The notes under the pieces were generated by a model that worked only from the letters and a program-made list of their open reading frames with translations, was not told the origin of the DNA and ran no database searches. The position numbers were made by a program, and so were the translations under genes. From Sinotaia quadrata (taxonomy: Eukaryota > Mollusca > Gastropoda > Architaenioglossa > Viviparidae), in NCBI GenBank assembly GCA_028829895.1, contig CM054177.1:79134163-79198162 (forward strand): a stretch of DNA of 64,000 bases, written 5' to 3'. Below, in pieces: positions 1 to 12,500 of the stretch; the stretch's first letter is position 1, and each line of letters begins with the position of its first letter.

Positions 1-683
1 ATCATTCTTGGAGGGATCGTGTATGCAGGGGTCTGATCTGCTTACTCACTTTCTCCATTGACTGGTCACAGCGGACTCGAAGAAAAATATTTCTCTATGA
101 TGAATTGTTTAACGGCTACGGTCTGCCACATCTGCCTGCTCTATCGTTTGTATGCTCCTTTGCTAGATGCTTACGATCCTGATCTGAAAATGTATCAATT
201 TCAGTAAAGGTTAACAAGTATATTGGTTCAGATCTCACGTCAATCTGTCACTCTTGAAAACTGCAAAGGCTACGCCGATGTACCTAATAGCTCGGTTCAT
301 TCTAAGTGACACATGTTTCCTTCCCAAGTGAGTGGTCCGTTATTTTGAATAAATGACATTCAGTTTTGCGCATCGTTTGCGACCATTGAAGCGTGGTACA
401 AATCATTCATGCACTAGTGCGTTTTTCATAGCATTCGCGTACCCGCAAAATTCAAGCGTTCTTTAGTGCATGTTATATATTAGAGGTTAATGTTGAATAA
501 TGTGCTAATAAAATGTTATTCACACTCATTATCGAAATGGCTTCAGTAATATTCTTACGTTTCTCTGATTAAAGGCAGTAAGTACGAGTGGAACTCTTGT
601 TTTAATTAAACTTCATTAAAAAAAATGCAAAAAAGACAATCTTGAAGGACGTCTTTGCAATAAACATTTACAGTTATAATGCT
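1..683. other. Non-coding DNA, nothing recognised
   Basis: No reading frame of useful length, RNA gene or recognisable mobile element was found here. The sequence is of ordinary complexity, unlike the tandem array that follows. Confidence 0.5.
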
Positions 684-1240
684 AATGGACAGCCTTAACA
701 ATACACATGTATAATCACTGATACACTACAGATAAACATTTTAACAGAACACAAATATAATCAGTAATGATGAACATTTTAACAGTACACATATATAATC
801 ACTAATATATTACAGATAAACATTTTAACAGTACACATAATTATATAATCACTAATATATTACAGATAAATATTTTAACAGTACACATATATAATCACTA
901 ATATATTACAGATGGACATTTTTTTTTAACAGTAAACATATATCACTAATGATTGACATTTTAACAGTAAACATATATCACTAATGATGGACATTTTAAC
1001 AGTACACTTATATAATCACTAATATATTACAGATGGACATTTTAACAGTACACTTATATAATCACTAATATATTACAGATGGACATTTTAACACTTGCAT
1101 AATCACTAATATATTACAGTGGACATTTTAACAGTACACATATATAATCACTAATATACTACAGATAAACATTTTAACAGTACGCTTATATTATCACTAC
1201 TATATTACAGATGGACATCTTTACTGTGGATTATAATCAC
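684..1240. repeat. Tandem array, about 46-bp unit
   Basis: About eleven imperfect copies of a unit that reads roughly acattttaacagtacacat followed by ataatcactaatatattaca and a short spacer. Unit length varies because some copies lost an internal segment (for example around 940-990). The array is non-coding and lies about 1.5 kb upstream of the serpin promoter. Confidence 0.85.
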
Positions 1241-1589
1241 TAAGAAATAATAATGTCCATGAAATCATAACAAAATTAAAACATCTTTTTCTTTCTTTTC
1301 TTTTACATCAAGCAGACCAGCCATTTACTGCGCTGAATGACAGCGTGGCCGATGTCTGTGATAATTTTTGAAGCTCTATGACTCTTGAGATGAGAAGTAT
1401 GTAGGTCATTAAAGAATCTCTCATTTACATCCTGCTGATGACATCGTACTTAATCTGTAATTATTAAAAGTGCACTATCCGGATAGTTTTAATTGGTATG
1501 TTGCCAGTATTTGCAGCTTTTAACGTAAGCTGCTCAGAACGACGAGAGATTATGGCCCCTTCGCCAAAGCGAAAATCACAAATGCGTTC

Positions 1590-1695
1590 AGCAGCCTCGG
1601 ACACCACAGAAATGTTTAGCAGCCTTGTACACTACAAAAGCGTTCAGCAGCCTTGTACACTACAAAAGCGTTCAGCAGCCTTGTACACTATTAAG
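1590..1695. repeat. 28-bp tandem repeat, about 3 copies
   Basis: The words agcagccttgtacactacaa and aagcgttc recur every 28 bp, with a more diverged copy at the left edge. The short open frame across the repeat has no recognisable protein features, so I read this as a minisatellite. Confidence 0.8.
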
Positions 1696-1834
1696 CATTG
1701 TGTTCATAATGTGGATGAAAAGGAGTCTGTGTATATTTTGTCTCTCTGGACTTGCCAGGCTGAGAATGTTGATAGGCTGACTAGTGGAGTGGTGGTTCTC
1801 TTGACCCAGGTCAGTTAAGCGTGTGGTGCAGGCT

Positions 1835-2130
1835 GTGAGCTTAAGTCCGTCTGTGTGCGTTGAAGAACGATATCCGGCCTTGGCCAGTTCTACCCACTCG
1901 TGAGGTGAAGGAAGGGGTAGGCAAAGTAGGATGCCTATAGCTTAGGTGTGGCAGATAAAATGCCGATTTTTTTTTTAGCAAAAAGACCTTTTTACCAGTG
2001 TCGTTTCTGGGAGCGGATGGCAGGACTGTCCTATTACGACGGAGTCTGTCTGGACTCTCAACAATGGGGCGATTTTCCGCGTGAAGGGCGACAGTCACAT
2101 GGTCATTCTGGCTAAATATCTGGGATATTA
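1835..2130 (+). repeat. Dispersed repeat, copy 1
   Basis: A segment of higher GC than its surroundings. Its core, around 1965-2060, reappears in reverse complement at about 10,190-10,290: a poly-T/agcaaaaagacctttttacc stretch, then cagtgtcgtttctgggag, then an agtctgtctggact block. The sequence around 1940-1970 (a gcattttatc motif next to a tgtggcag stretch) matches reversed sequence near 10,552-10,575. Two diverged inverted copies point to an old transposable element. I did not find terminal repeats or a target-site duplication, so the family is unknown. Confidence 0.65.
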
Positions 2131-2675
2131 TTACAACTTGACCCAGAAAACGGGCCGGGTTGGATAACATCGCTATGGCCTCTCACAAGAAGGAAAATGG
2201 CATGTAGATGTGAAGACGCGAGATCTAAGGTTCGACCTACTCTGCTTTGGGCCCGTGAATGACCTGGATTTCTTTCCAAGAATGAGATTTTATATTTACA
2301 TCGCCAGTAATCTTGGACGCGACGCTCCATTTCTCTCAAAGAAAAAAAATAAAGACGTCGAAATGTTTCGCGTCTCTGTCATTGCTAGATAATAATTTAA
2401 TCATTTGCACCTTGCTCCCTGGGAGTTCCCCTCACCTCCACTTTTCCAACAGAACAAAGGCGTCGAAACTTTCCCGCCCTGTCAGTACGGGCTCAACCTG
2501 ATGTAATTAGTGACGTCTTGATTATGAATAGAATGCACGTTATTAACAATCCGGTTCATTAGTAGGTCGCCGGATGAATTGAAATGCGACCCATTTAGAT
2601 TTCACGAAATAGGCGGATGCGACAAGAGGATATTTTTTCCGCTGTCTGTCGACCTACTAGAGACCTATCAGCATT

Positions 2676-2681
2676 TATAAA
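2676..2681 (+). promoter_or_regulatory. TATA box of the serpin gene
   Basis: TATAAA lies 69 bp upstream of the serpin start codon, which would place transcription initiation near 2705 and leave a 5' UTR of about 40 nt. A tissue-specific secreted protein gene with a focused TATA promoter fits this arrangement. The start site itself is inferred. Confidence 0.6.
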
Positions 2682-2744
2682 GACGGAATTTGTTGACCAA
2701 TGAAAAGAAGTGCTCATTTAACACAACTGTTCACAGTTGCAAAA

Positions 2745-2802
2745 ATGCTCTGGATACAAATTATATTAGTTGTGCTGGCCTGCCTGGTTGCAACCGCCGA
2801 AG
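2745..2802 (+). CDS. Serpin exon 1: signal peptide
   Basis: Encodes MLWIQIILVVLACLVATAE plus one base, ending at a strong gtaagt donor. This is a hydrophobic secretion signal with predicted cleavage after Ala18. The phase (one base over) fits exon 2, where G plus AT makes Asp20. The ATG is the first one downstream of the TATA box. Confidence 0.88.
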
Positions 2803-5800
2803 GTAAGTTATTTAAATATTCAAATGATTCAAATGTCCGTATATTTACTAAATAAATTATACGGAAGTTCGGGCTGTGTTTTGGGTGTTATCGGGGTTTT
2901 GTGGTTTTGTTGTTGTTTTTCTGCCAAATTAGTTCTAGTTAGGGTATCATTTACTTTGTTTGGTTTAGTTTGAGCAGACGTTCGTTAAAACATTAATCCA
3001 TACTTTCAACATTCATTTCCTTTCTCGTAAACCTGTTTAAATGGACTTTGAACATGCCAAAATATATCTAATAGACATATCTACTTTAGTTATTGTTTTT
3101 AGATCACAAGTTTTTTTACCTTGCTAAAATATATCTAATAGACACAGCTACTTTAGTTATGGGTCTTTTAGTTAACAAGTTTTTTTTACCTTGCTAAAAT
3201 ATATCTAATAGACACATCTACTTTAGTCATGGGTCTTTTAGTTAACAAGTTTTTTTTACCTTGCTAAAATATATCTAATAGACACATCTACTTTAGTTAT
3301 GGGTCTTTTAGTTAACAAGTTTCTTTTATCTTGATAAAATATATCAATTTATTCATTATTAAAATATATTTATTTTACTTGACTGAAATGTGCCTGAGCA
3401 CTTTAAATCTATTTTCGCTTTTTAAAATATGTCTTTTAGAATATATACAATGGCAGCATTTTGTCAAAAGCGTCATTTTCTGTTTGATTTTGCAAAATAT
3501 ATCTTACTGATATATCTACTATGTTAACAATGCTTTGTATTTTCAAAGCAACTTGACTTTGTGTTCAATCAAACACATTAAGACTTAGAATTAAAACTAT
3601 ACTTCGTGTTCAATCAGATACATTAAGATTTAGAACTAAAAATTATATGGGTGAGTTTAAATGATTAGCTCCTTAATTCCTAATCTATCTAATCTCCACC
3701 CGTGACTTAGTTACAAAATAAAATCTAGCCCCCACCCCTTAAGCATACATATATATCCTTAATTAAAACACGGAAATGGACGTGTAAACAATAATAACAA
3801 ATTAACAAAAAAATTTATTCAATGCAATAATAAGAAAAATAATAAATGCAAACAAAAATATAGTAATCACACGGCAGCAGTAAAGAAAAAAAATACTTTT
3901 CATCATACTTTGCAATACTTTCCTGTGATGTGACGTTCATTAAAACATTGTAGTAGTTTATTATGATGTGACATTTATTATAACATTGTAATACTTTTGT
4001 GTGATGTGACGTTCATAACTGCATTGTAGTACTTTAATGTGATGTGGCAATCATTACAGCATTAAAACTTTAGTGTGTCATGACGTTCAGAACACCATTT
4101 AATACTTTAATTTGTAGTGTGACGTTCAGAACACCATTTAATACTTTAATGTAGTGTGACGTTCAGAACACCATTTAATACTTTAATGTAGTGTGACGTT
4201 CAGAACACCATTTAATACTTTAATGTAGTGTGACGTTCAGAACACCATTTAATACTTTAATGTAGTGTGACGTTCAGAACACCATTTAATACTTTAATGT
4301 GGTGTGACATTCAGGATATCATTTAATACTTTAGGGTGGTGTGACATTCAGGATATCATTTAATACTTTAGGGTGGTGTGACATTCAGGATATCATTTAA
4401 TACTTTAGGGTGGTGTGACGTTCAGGAAAAGAATAATAAGTGTTATCCTGATTAATATAAATATTAATTTTTTATTGTTTTTCTTCATGCTAAGATAATA
4501 GTTGCCTTATTTAGATAAGACTGTCAAACATCAGTGCTCGTTTTATTGTTTAAATGACATTGTAATAACTGTATTTCCTGACGAGTGCTGTTTATAAGAA
4601 ATGTCGACTATTGTATTTCGATTTGTTGTGGGGTTTGTGTTCTTCTTCTCTTGTGTGTGCCTGAATGAATGTTCGTGTCGTTGTATTTAAATGCCTATCA
4701 ATGTTGTTGATATTTAGTCAATATATTTATTAACCTTCTTATATTAAAATAATTTCGATTGTATATTTCTCCATGCTAAGTTAATATGATTTTTTATTGA
4801 ATAACTTTATCCATGATAAGTTAATTATTTAACCCTCTTATGCTAAAAATTAAATTATTTTTTTTAATATGTTCCCTTCTAAGATCAAATTTGTTTTAAT
4901 AATCTTCTGCTCAGTTGCTAGTTTCTTGAACATTCTCATGCTAATTAGTATTTTAATATGTCTGTACCATTAACCTTTACCATGTTAAGTGTATCGTTTC
5001 TTCTTTAAAACTACTCCATATTAATTTCTTTATTAAGCGTTTTCCATGCTGAATCAGTATCTTTTAGCCTTCACGTTAAGTTGTTTATAACCGTCTCCAG
5101 GCCAAGTTGTGTATATGTTTATGTGCTTAGAAGTATATTATTATTATCATCATTATTACTATTAATAATAATTGGTGTCGATCTAAAATTATGTTTGTTT
5201 GTAGGTGTCGTCAGCAGTGTAAATCTGAAATTATGTGGGTCATCAGTTTCTGTACATCTGAAATTTTGTGTGAATGTTTCAGTTTATGTACATCTAAAAC
5301 TTTGTTTATGTGTGTCATCAGTTTATGTACATCTAAAACTATGTTCATGTGTCATCAGTTTTTGTACATCTAGAACTATGTTTATGTGTGTCATCAGTTT
5401 GTGTACATCTAAACTATGCCTAGGTGTGCCATCAGTTTGTGTGCATTAAAATTATGTTCATGTGTCATCAGTTTTTGTACATCTAAAACTTTGTTTATGT
5501 GTGTCATCAGTTTATGTACATCTAGAACTATGTTCATGTGTCATCAGTTTTTGTACATCTATAACTTTGTTTATGTGTGTCATCAGTTTATGTACATCTA
5601 GAACTATGTTCATGTGTCATCAGTTTTTGTACATCTAAAACTTTGTTTATGTGTGTCATCAGTTTATGTACATCTAGAACTATGTTCATGTGTCATCAGT
5701 TTTTGTACATCTAGAACTATGTTTATGTGTGTCGTCAGTTTGTGTACATCTAAAACTATATTTATGTGTGTAATCAGTTTGTATACATCTAAAACTATGT

Positions 5801-6530
5801 TTATATGTGTCATCAGTTTGTGTACATCTAAAATTATGTTTATTTGTAAAGTGTCATTAATTAGTGTACATCTATAACTATATTTATGTCATCAGTTTGT
5901 GTACATCTACAATTATGTTTACGTGTCATCAGTTTGTGTACACCTAAAACTATGTTTATTTGTAAGTGTCCTTAGTTTGTGTACATCTAAAACTATATTT
6001 ATGTGTAAGTGCCGTCAGTTTGTGTACATCTAAAACTACCTTTACATGTGTGTATCTAAAACTATTTATGTAAAATTATTACGTCTGTGCAGTGCATGTG
6101 TATCATGGACAAACTCATACACAAATACTCATGCACACACATACATACACACAGACTTATCAAAAGTTTTTAAAGTTGTTCAGTCATTAACTTCTGGTAT
6201 TATTTTTTTAGTGTGAGTGTCATTTTTTTCTCTAGTCTGTATGTATGTAATTTGTTTTTTCGTCTTCATTTATGTATAAATGTCACTTTTTCCAATAAAA
6301 TCTATTTATCTAAAATTGTCATCTGTACAAGTGCCTTTGTGTATATCACTTTTACTATGCAAATAGGATATATTTATATATGAATGTAATTTGTTAGTAC
6401 ATCGTGTATGTCATTTTGTATAAACTGAATTTATCATTCGTTCAGATAAGCGGTATTTACGCATTAGTGTCATTTTTATAAAAGCTGTATTTATATATCG
6501 AAATCATTTCTTTATATATGTATAAGTGCC

Positions 6531-6584
<54 letters not shown>

Positions 6585-9500
6585 ACTTTTATGTTAAGTG
6601 TCGTTTGTTTGAATACGCTGTAATATATATATATATATAAGTCATTTGTTTGAATATGTTGTATTATATATGTCACATGCAAGAGTTTATTTAATTACTC
6701 TGTCGCAGTATTAGTCTCAGAATTATTATTCAAGAAGTTTATTATATTATCTCTAATACTGGCATACTGACAACAGCCCATACGGCCTAATCTGCTCATC
6801 AATCTCTATATTAGATCCGTTCTCTGGGACATTTTAATCATCTAGCATAGCGACAGACAAATTAGCTGACGTGCCTTGAGTTAACAACGTCATCCTTCTC
6901 TTTGATCAATTAGGACTATGTATTATTCATATATTCCTGGCTCAGAATCCCCAGCCAACTCTTCTCAGTTACACTAGCAAATTAACCAAAATGTGGGTTT
7001 AAGATAACAAGAACAAAGAAGATTTAATAATAACAATAAAAAGGAAACAATAGAATTCGATTTCCGAAAACACGGGTCAACTGAGACTGTCTATTTACTG
7101 TCCCAAAATTAACATTCGTTTATCTGTTTAATGTTCATCTGGTCAATTATAGGTTGTGTTGACTTGAGACAACTCAAGTTTGCTGTTAGTTGAGTGAACC
7201 CGTCGTGTCATTGTTTACTCGTGCAGTGCATCTCACCCTTGTTGATGACGTAACGTCAATAACCATCAGTCCATGACAGGAATAATGTGTGTACTTCAGA
7301 GTGAACATGAGGATAATTTCAGCAGAGAATCACTCGACGATAGAAAAAAGACCATCGCTCTTTATAATGGGCTAGCCTTTTTTCTTATCCATCGCTCTTT
7401 GTAATGGGCTAGCCTTTTTTCTTATCCATCGCTCTTTGTAATGGGCTAGCCTTTTTTCTTATCCATCGCTCTTTGTAATGGGCTAGCCTTTTTTCTTATC
7501 CATGCAGATTTCAACCCTTTAGTTTATGAATGATGCAGAGAAACGAGAGTTACAGTAAACAAGTCGAGAGAATGCCAGAGAAACGAGAGTTACAGTAAAC
7601 AAGTCGAGAGAATGCCAGAGAAACGAGATTTACAGTAAACAAGTCGAGAGAATGCCAGAGAAACGAGAGTTACAGTAATCAAGTCGAGAGAATACCAGAA
7701 AGCACAAATGAAAGTGAGAACTTGCGAATAAGACCAGTTCCCAGACATGCGCATAGGCAAGATGTCGTCTAGTGAGACAGTGGCTTGTGACATTAAGAAA
7801 AAAAAGTACACTCAGATCTTTAAAAGGCTGGCTAAATTTAATGAGTGCCATCAATATTCATTAACTTTTATTAAATTTTTAGGTCTTTTATACTATACAA
7901 TTTAAGTTATTGTATGCTATATTTATATATAAGAATCATGTTGTTAAAATACGATATGTTTAGAAATCAATAAATAATTGTGTGGATTTGTGTGATTTGT
8001 TTGTATTTTTTATAGTTGTAAATTTGTTTACGTGATATGAATCTGTTCCTTTTCAAAATGTTTAGCAGAGTAAAATAAAAATAAAAAAGCTCTATCAGAA
8101 AAGTAAACAACAGATAGGTGAAGCAGATTAAATTGCAAAATACAGAGTGTCATATTTATTAAACACATTACCAAAAATAATACGTACACTAAACAAATAC
8201 TGCACTCACTTTAAAAATCAAGCTTTAAAGCAAACAACAACAAAAAGAATTATCACTAAGGAAAAACCCTGCGAAACAAATCCGCCCCCGTGTGTTATTT
8301 CGGAAACAAGATTTACAATGAGATTGTTTGATGATATTATACGACATATTTTACTAAGTAGTGAGTCATTCAAATTAATTCCTGGATAACATTGTTTCCA
8401 AATGTTCTCATTTTGAGACAAATCATCATTCAGGTTCACACTGCAGTAAATTCAATGCGATGCATGATGGGTAGGAAGGATTTACAAACTGGGTAGATTG
8501 TGAATCTACTAAAGGAATGTTTTTCATATGCTGAGTAGACCGTGTGTCTTCTGTAGGGGTGTTTTTCCTCTATTATTCAATTGACCGTAGTCTTCTTGAA
8601 TATATCAACAAGTAAACTGACTGTTATGAAGTTACACGTGACCATATTCTTGTAGAGTACACCAATAAGTAAATTGACTGTTATGAAGTTACACGTGACC
8701 ATATTCTTGTAGAGTACACCAATAAGTAAATTGACTGTTATGAAGTTACACGTGACCATATTCTTGTAGAGTACACCAATAAGTAAATTGACTGCTATGA
8801 AGTTACACGTGACCATATTCTTGTAGAGTACACCAATAAGTAAATTGACTGTTATGAAGTTACACGTGACCATATTCTTGTAGAGTACACCAATAAGTAA
8901 ATTGACTGTTAGAAGGTGACAAGTGAACGTAGTCTTGTAGATTTCACCAACAAGAAAACTTATATAAGGTTGCAAATGGACTATTACAAGGTTGCAAGTG
9001 ACTGTCATATAAGGTTGCAGGTGACTGTTATAAGATTACAAGGGACAGTTACAAGGTTGTAAGTTACTGTTGTAAGGTTACAAATGACTGTTACAAGGTT
9101 GCAAGTGACCGTTATAAGGTTGCAATACATGATTATTATAAAGTTGCAAATGACCGTAGTCTTGAAGAGTACACAAGCTGTCTGTTACTAGGTTGCAAAT
9201 GACTGTTACAAGGTTGCAAGTGACCGTAAGCTTGTAGAGTACACTATGAAGTAAACTGACTGTTGCAAGTTGACAAGTGACTGTAGTCTTGTAGAGTACA
9301 GTAAAAAGTAAGCTCGCTATTATAAAGTTACTATTGACCGTAGTCTTGTATAATACATCATCAAGTAACCTAAGTGTTATAAGATTGTAAGTAAATAAAG
9401 TCTTATAGAGAACAACAGAAAGTAATTTCATTTTATAACGTTGAAAGTAAATAAAGTCTTGTAGAGAACATCAAAAAATAATTTGATTTTATAACGTTGT

Positions 9501-12500
9501 AAGTAAATAAAGTCTTGTAGAGAACATCAAAAAGTAATTTGATTTTATAACGTTGTAAGTAAATAAAGTCTTGTAGAGAACATCAAAAAGTAATTTGATT
9601 TTATAACGTTGTAAGTAAATAAAGTCTAGTAGAGAACATCAAAAAGTAATTTGATTTTATAACGTTGTAAGTAAATAAAGTCTTGTAGAGAACATCAAAA
9701 AGTAATTTGACTGTTATAAAGTTACAAGTCACCATAAACTTACAGAGTACAATAACAAGTTAGCTGACTGTTACAAGGTGACAAGTGACCATAGTCTTGT
9801 AGAGTACACCAACAAGTAAACATACTGTTATAAGGTTACAAGAGAATGTAGTTTTGTTGAGTACAACCAGCAAATAAACTGACTGTTATAAAGTTAGTCT
9901 TGTAGATTACACCAACAAGTAAACTGACTGTTGCAAGGTTACAAGTGAACGTAGTCTTGTAGATTACACCAACAAGAAAACTGTCTGTTATAAGATTGCA
10001 AGTGACTGTTAGAACGTTGCAAGTGACTGTTATAAAGTTGCAAGTGACCATAGTCTACTCTCTGTTACAAGGTTGCAAGTGAGTATTACAAGGTTGCAAG
10101 TTACTTCATAAGATTGCAAGTGACTGTTACGTGGTTACAAGCCAGACAAACCACCTGACCTTCTCTGGTCATGCGGGGAAAACGCCCCACAGTTCTGAGT
10201 CCAGACAGACGGCATTATAACAACACTGACCTGCCACCCTCTCCCAGAACGACACTGGTAAAAAAAAGTCTTTTTGCTGAGAAAAGTCAGTCAAGTGGAA
10301 CTTATAATTTAAATCTTGTATAAGTAGTTGTGATAGTGATTACGCAGGCGTGTGTTAAGTATATTCATTAAGATGTATATATTATGTACGGTCATTACTT
10401 TAATTCAACCTTTCCTATTTTTCATCTTTTTTTCATTGGTCATCTATCTTTCCCTATTTTTTCCATGTATGTGTGATGTCTGTTGGTGTGCTGGACGCCA
10501 TCTCATTGTTTACTTGATACTTAGGGAATGTCAATATGTGGTATGTAGAAAAGGCATTTTATCTACCACATACGCCATCAGCAATCTGCAGCCGTTCCTT
10601 TTGCTGCCTCGTGCCTTGGTGCCTTGACTCTAGAGTCACGGATGCTCCAGGCCGCGGCTATCACGGTCCTCTTAACAGGGCACAGACAGATAGATGCAAA
10701 GCTCACTGCCTGCACCATATGCCTGACTGACCCGGGTCGTGAGAATCGCCAAGCTGCTAGCCAGCCTACCGTGGCTGCAGTTTGGCTAGTCCAAAGAGGA
10801 AAACCTACATAAACTCTTTTCAGCCGCATTGTGAACAAAACAGAGTTAAATCGTGAACACTAATGTCGCACTCGCGTCTTTATGATTTAATTACATTAAA
10901 ATTCTTTCCGCCATCATTACTGTTTTCTATAAAGTTATTTTATTTCATCCCTAAGCTCAGGAGTATTTGTGTTTTATTTCATCCCTAAGCTCAGGAGTAA
11001 TTGTGTTTTATTTCTTCCCTAAGCTCATGAGCATTTGTGTTTTATTTCCTTTTGAAATTTTTATCTTTGTCATCGTAATTTTGTCAGATGGGGAATTGGG
11101 GTCTCGTTGTAGCTGTTTGTGATTGTGATGTTTCAAATATTATTTAAACTGTAAATACTCGTGACACCTGACACCACTGAAATGTGAGTGGACGAGTGGT
11201 TTGGGGGTTTTAAGTATTTTTATAACATCTTTTATAACCTCCATGTTACAGTGCCCAACATGAATATTTATATGATAAATTCGATAATAACAAATATTTC
11301 AACAGATGAATTGCCCAATACCAATTTCGTCCAAGAGCTGCTTGTTCGCGCGCAGCAAAGACTTACAACCGACTTGTACAAGACGGTATCCCGGCATTAT
11401 GGAAATGTGGTTATCTCCCCTTGGAGCGTCATGTCCCTGCTTGCAGTGACATGGATGTTGGCGGGAGGGAAGACAGCCATTGAAATCGGAGAACACATGT
11501 CCATCCCTCTTCTGAAGAAGAAAGAAACTCTGGATGGGTTTGAACGCATTAACAAACTGATTAAAACATCCGGTATGTTCGAGTTTAACTTTATGGATAC
11601 GATATCCGGCATGTCTTTGTTTGACTTTCTGAATACGATACCCGGCATGTCTTTGTTTGACTTTCTGAATACGATACCCGGCATGTCTTTGTTTGACTTT
11701 CTGGGCATAGTATCTGGTATTCCTGGTGTTGCTTTCAATTTTCCTTTTTTTTAGTATTACTGTTAGAATTTGGCTTATTTCTTTCCTAGTGCACTCTATT
11801 TTCTTTTCTTCTTTTCCATGGAGGTACTAATGGTTTCTTTGTTTGTACTTTGGCTGGTATTGCATGTTTTTCAATTATTTTTACATTTTCAGAGATACAT
11901 ATAGTCTATCTACATCTGCTTTTGGATGTAGGGTTTTATGAATTAGGAATAGTTTTCTTGTTTTTCGATCTAGTTCATTTATTTCATTTGTTGTCCAATC
12001 TATGATACCCCCAGTGTAGCTAATGACAGATATTGCGTGAACATTAAGAGCTTGTATTTTATTAGCCCCATTTAGCTTTGACTTTAGAACTTGTCTAGCT
12101 CGCTTGTATTACACTTTTAGCTTTGGATATTATTATTATTATTATTATTATTTACAGAATTGAACGGATCCGAATATATCAGTTTCGTCAATGCAGCTTT
12201 CGTTGGAGGTGGCCTTCATGCGTCCAAGCGCCTTCAGAAAATACTCCAAGAAAATCTGGACACTTACATCAATAATTTCATTTCTGACAACATCGTGGGA
12301 AACGCAAGCGAAAATGTCAATGACACATTAACGACAAAGCCTGAAGAAATCATCAATGAATTTGTGGAATCCAAATCAAAAGGTCAGATCCGGAAATTAC
12401 TCCCTCCAAGCGCGATTCCTACTAACGAGACAGCACTTTGGCTATTCAATGTGCTATACTTTCAGGTAACGAGACAGCACTTTGGCTATTCAATGTGCTA

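Noticed and set aside
1498..1818. 106-codon open frame upstream of the serpin
   Set aside because: Its middle is a 28-bp tandem repeat, its ends have no recognisable protein features, and no splice or promoter context supports it.
5081..5877. Cys/Ser-rich repetitive open frames on the + strand
   Set aside because: By-product of the 37/39-bp array. The frame changes wherever the unit length changes, so no selection on reading frame is visible.
3900..7505. CRISPR-like appearance of 37-bp repeats
   Set aside because: The units are head to tail with no unique spacers, there are no cas genes, and the setting is a eukaryotic intron.
8577..9431. Antisense open frames with a 19-residue repeat peptide
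   Set aside because: They exist only because the 57-bp unit is a multiple of three and happens to lack stops on that strand. There is no start context, splice support or diversity expected of a gene; it is non-coding minisatellite in the serpin intron.
11188..11305. Serpin start codon at 11188
   Set aside because: The frame upstream of 11306 is intronic. The acceptor ttcaacag joins in phase to a proper signal-peptide exon at 2745 with a TATA box, which gives the secretory N-terminus expected of this family.
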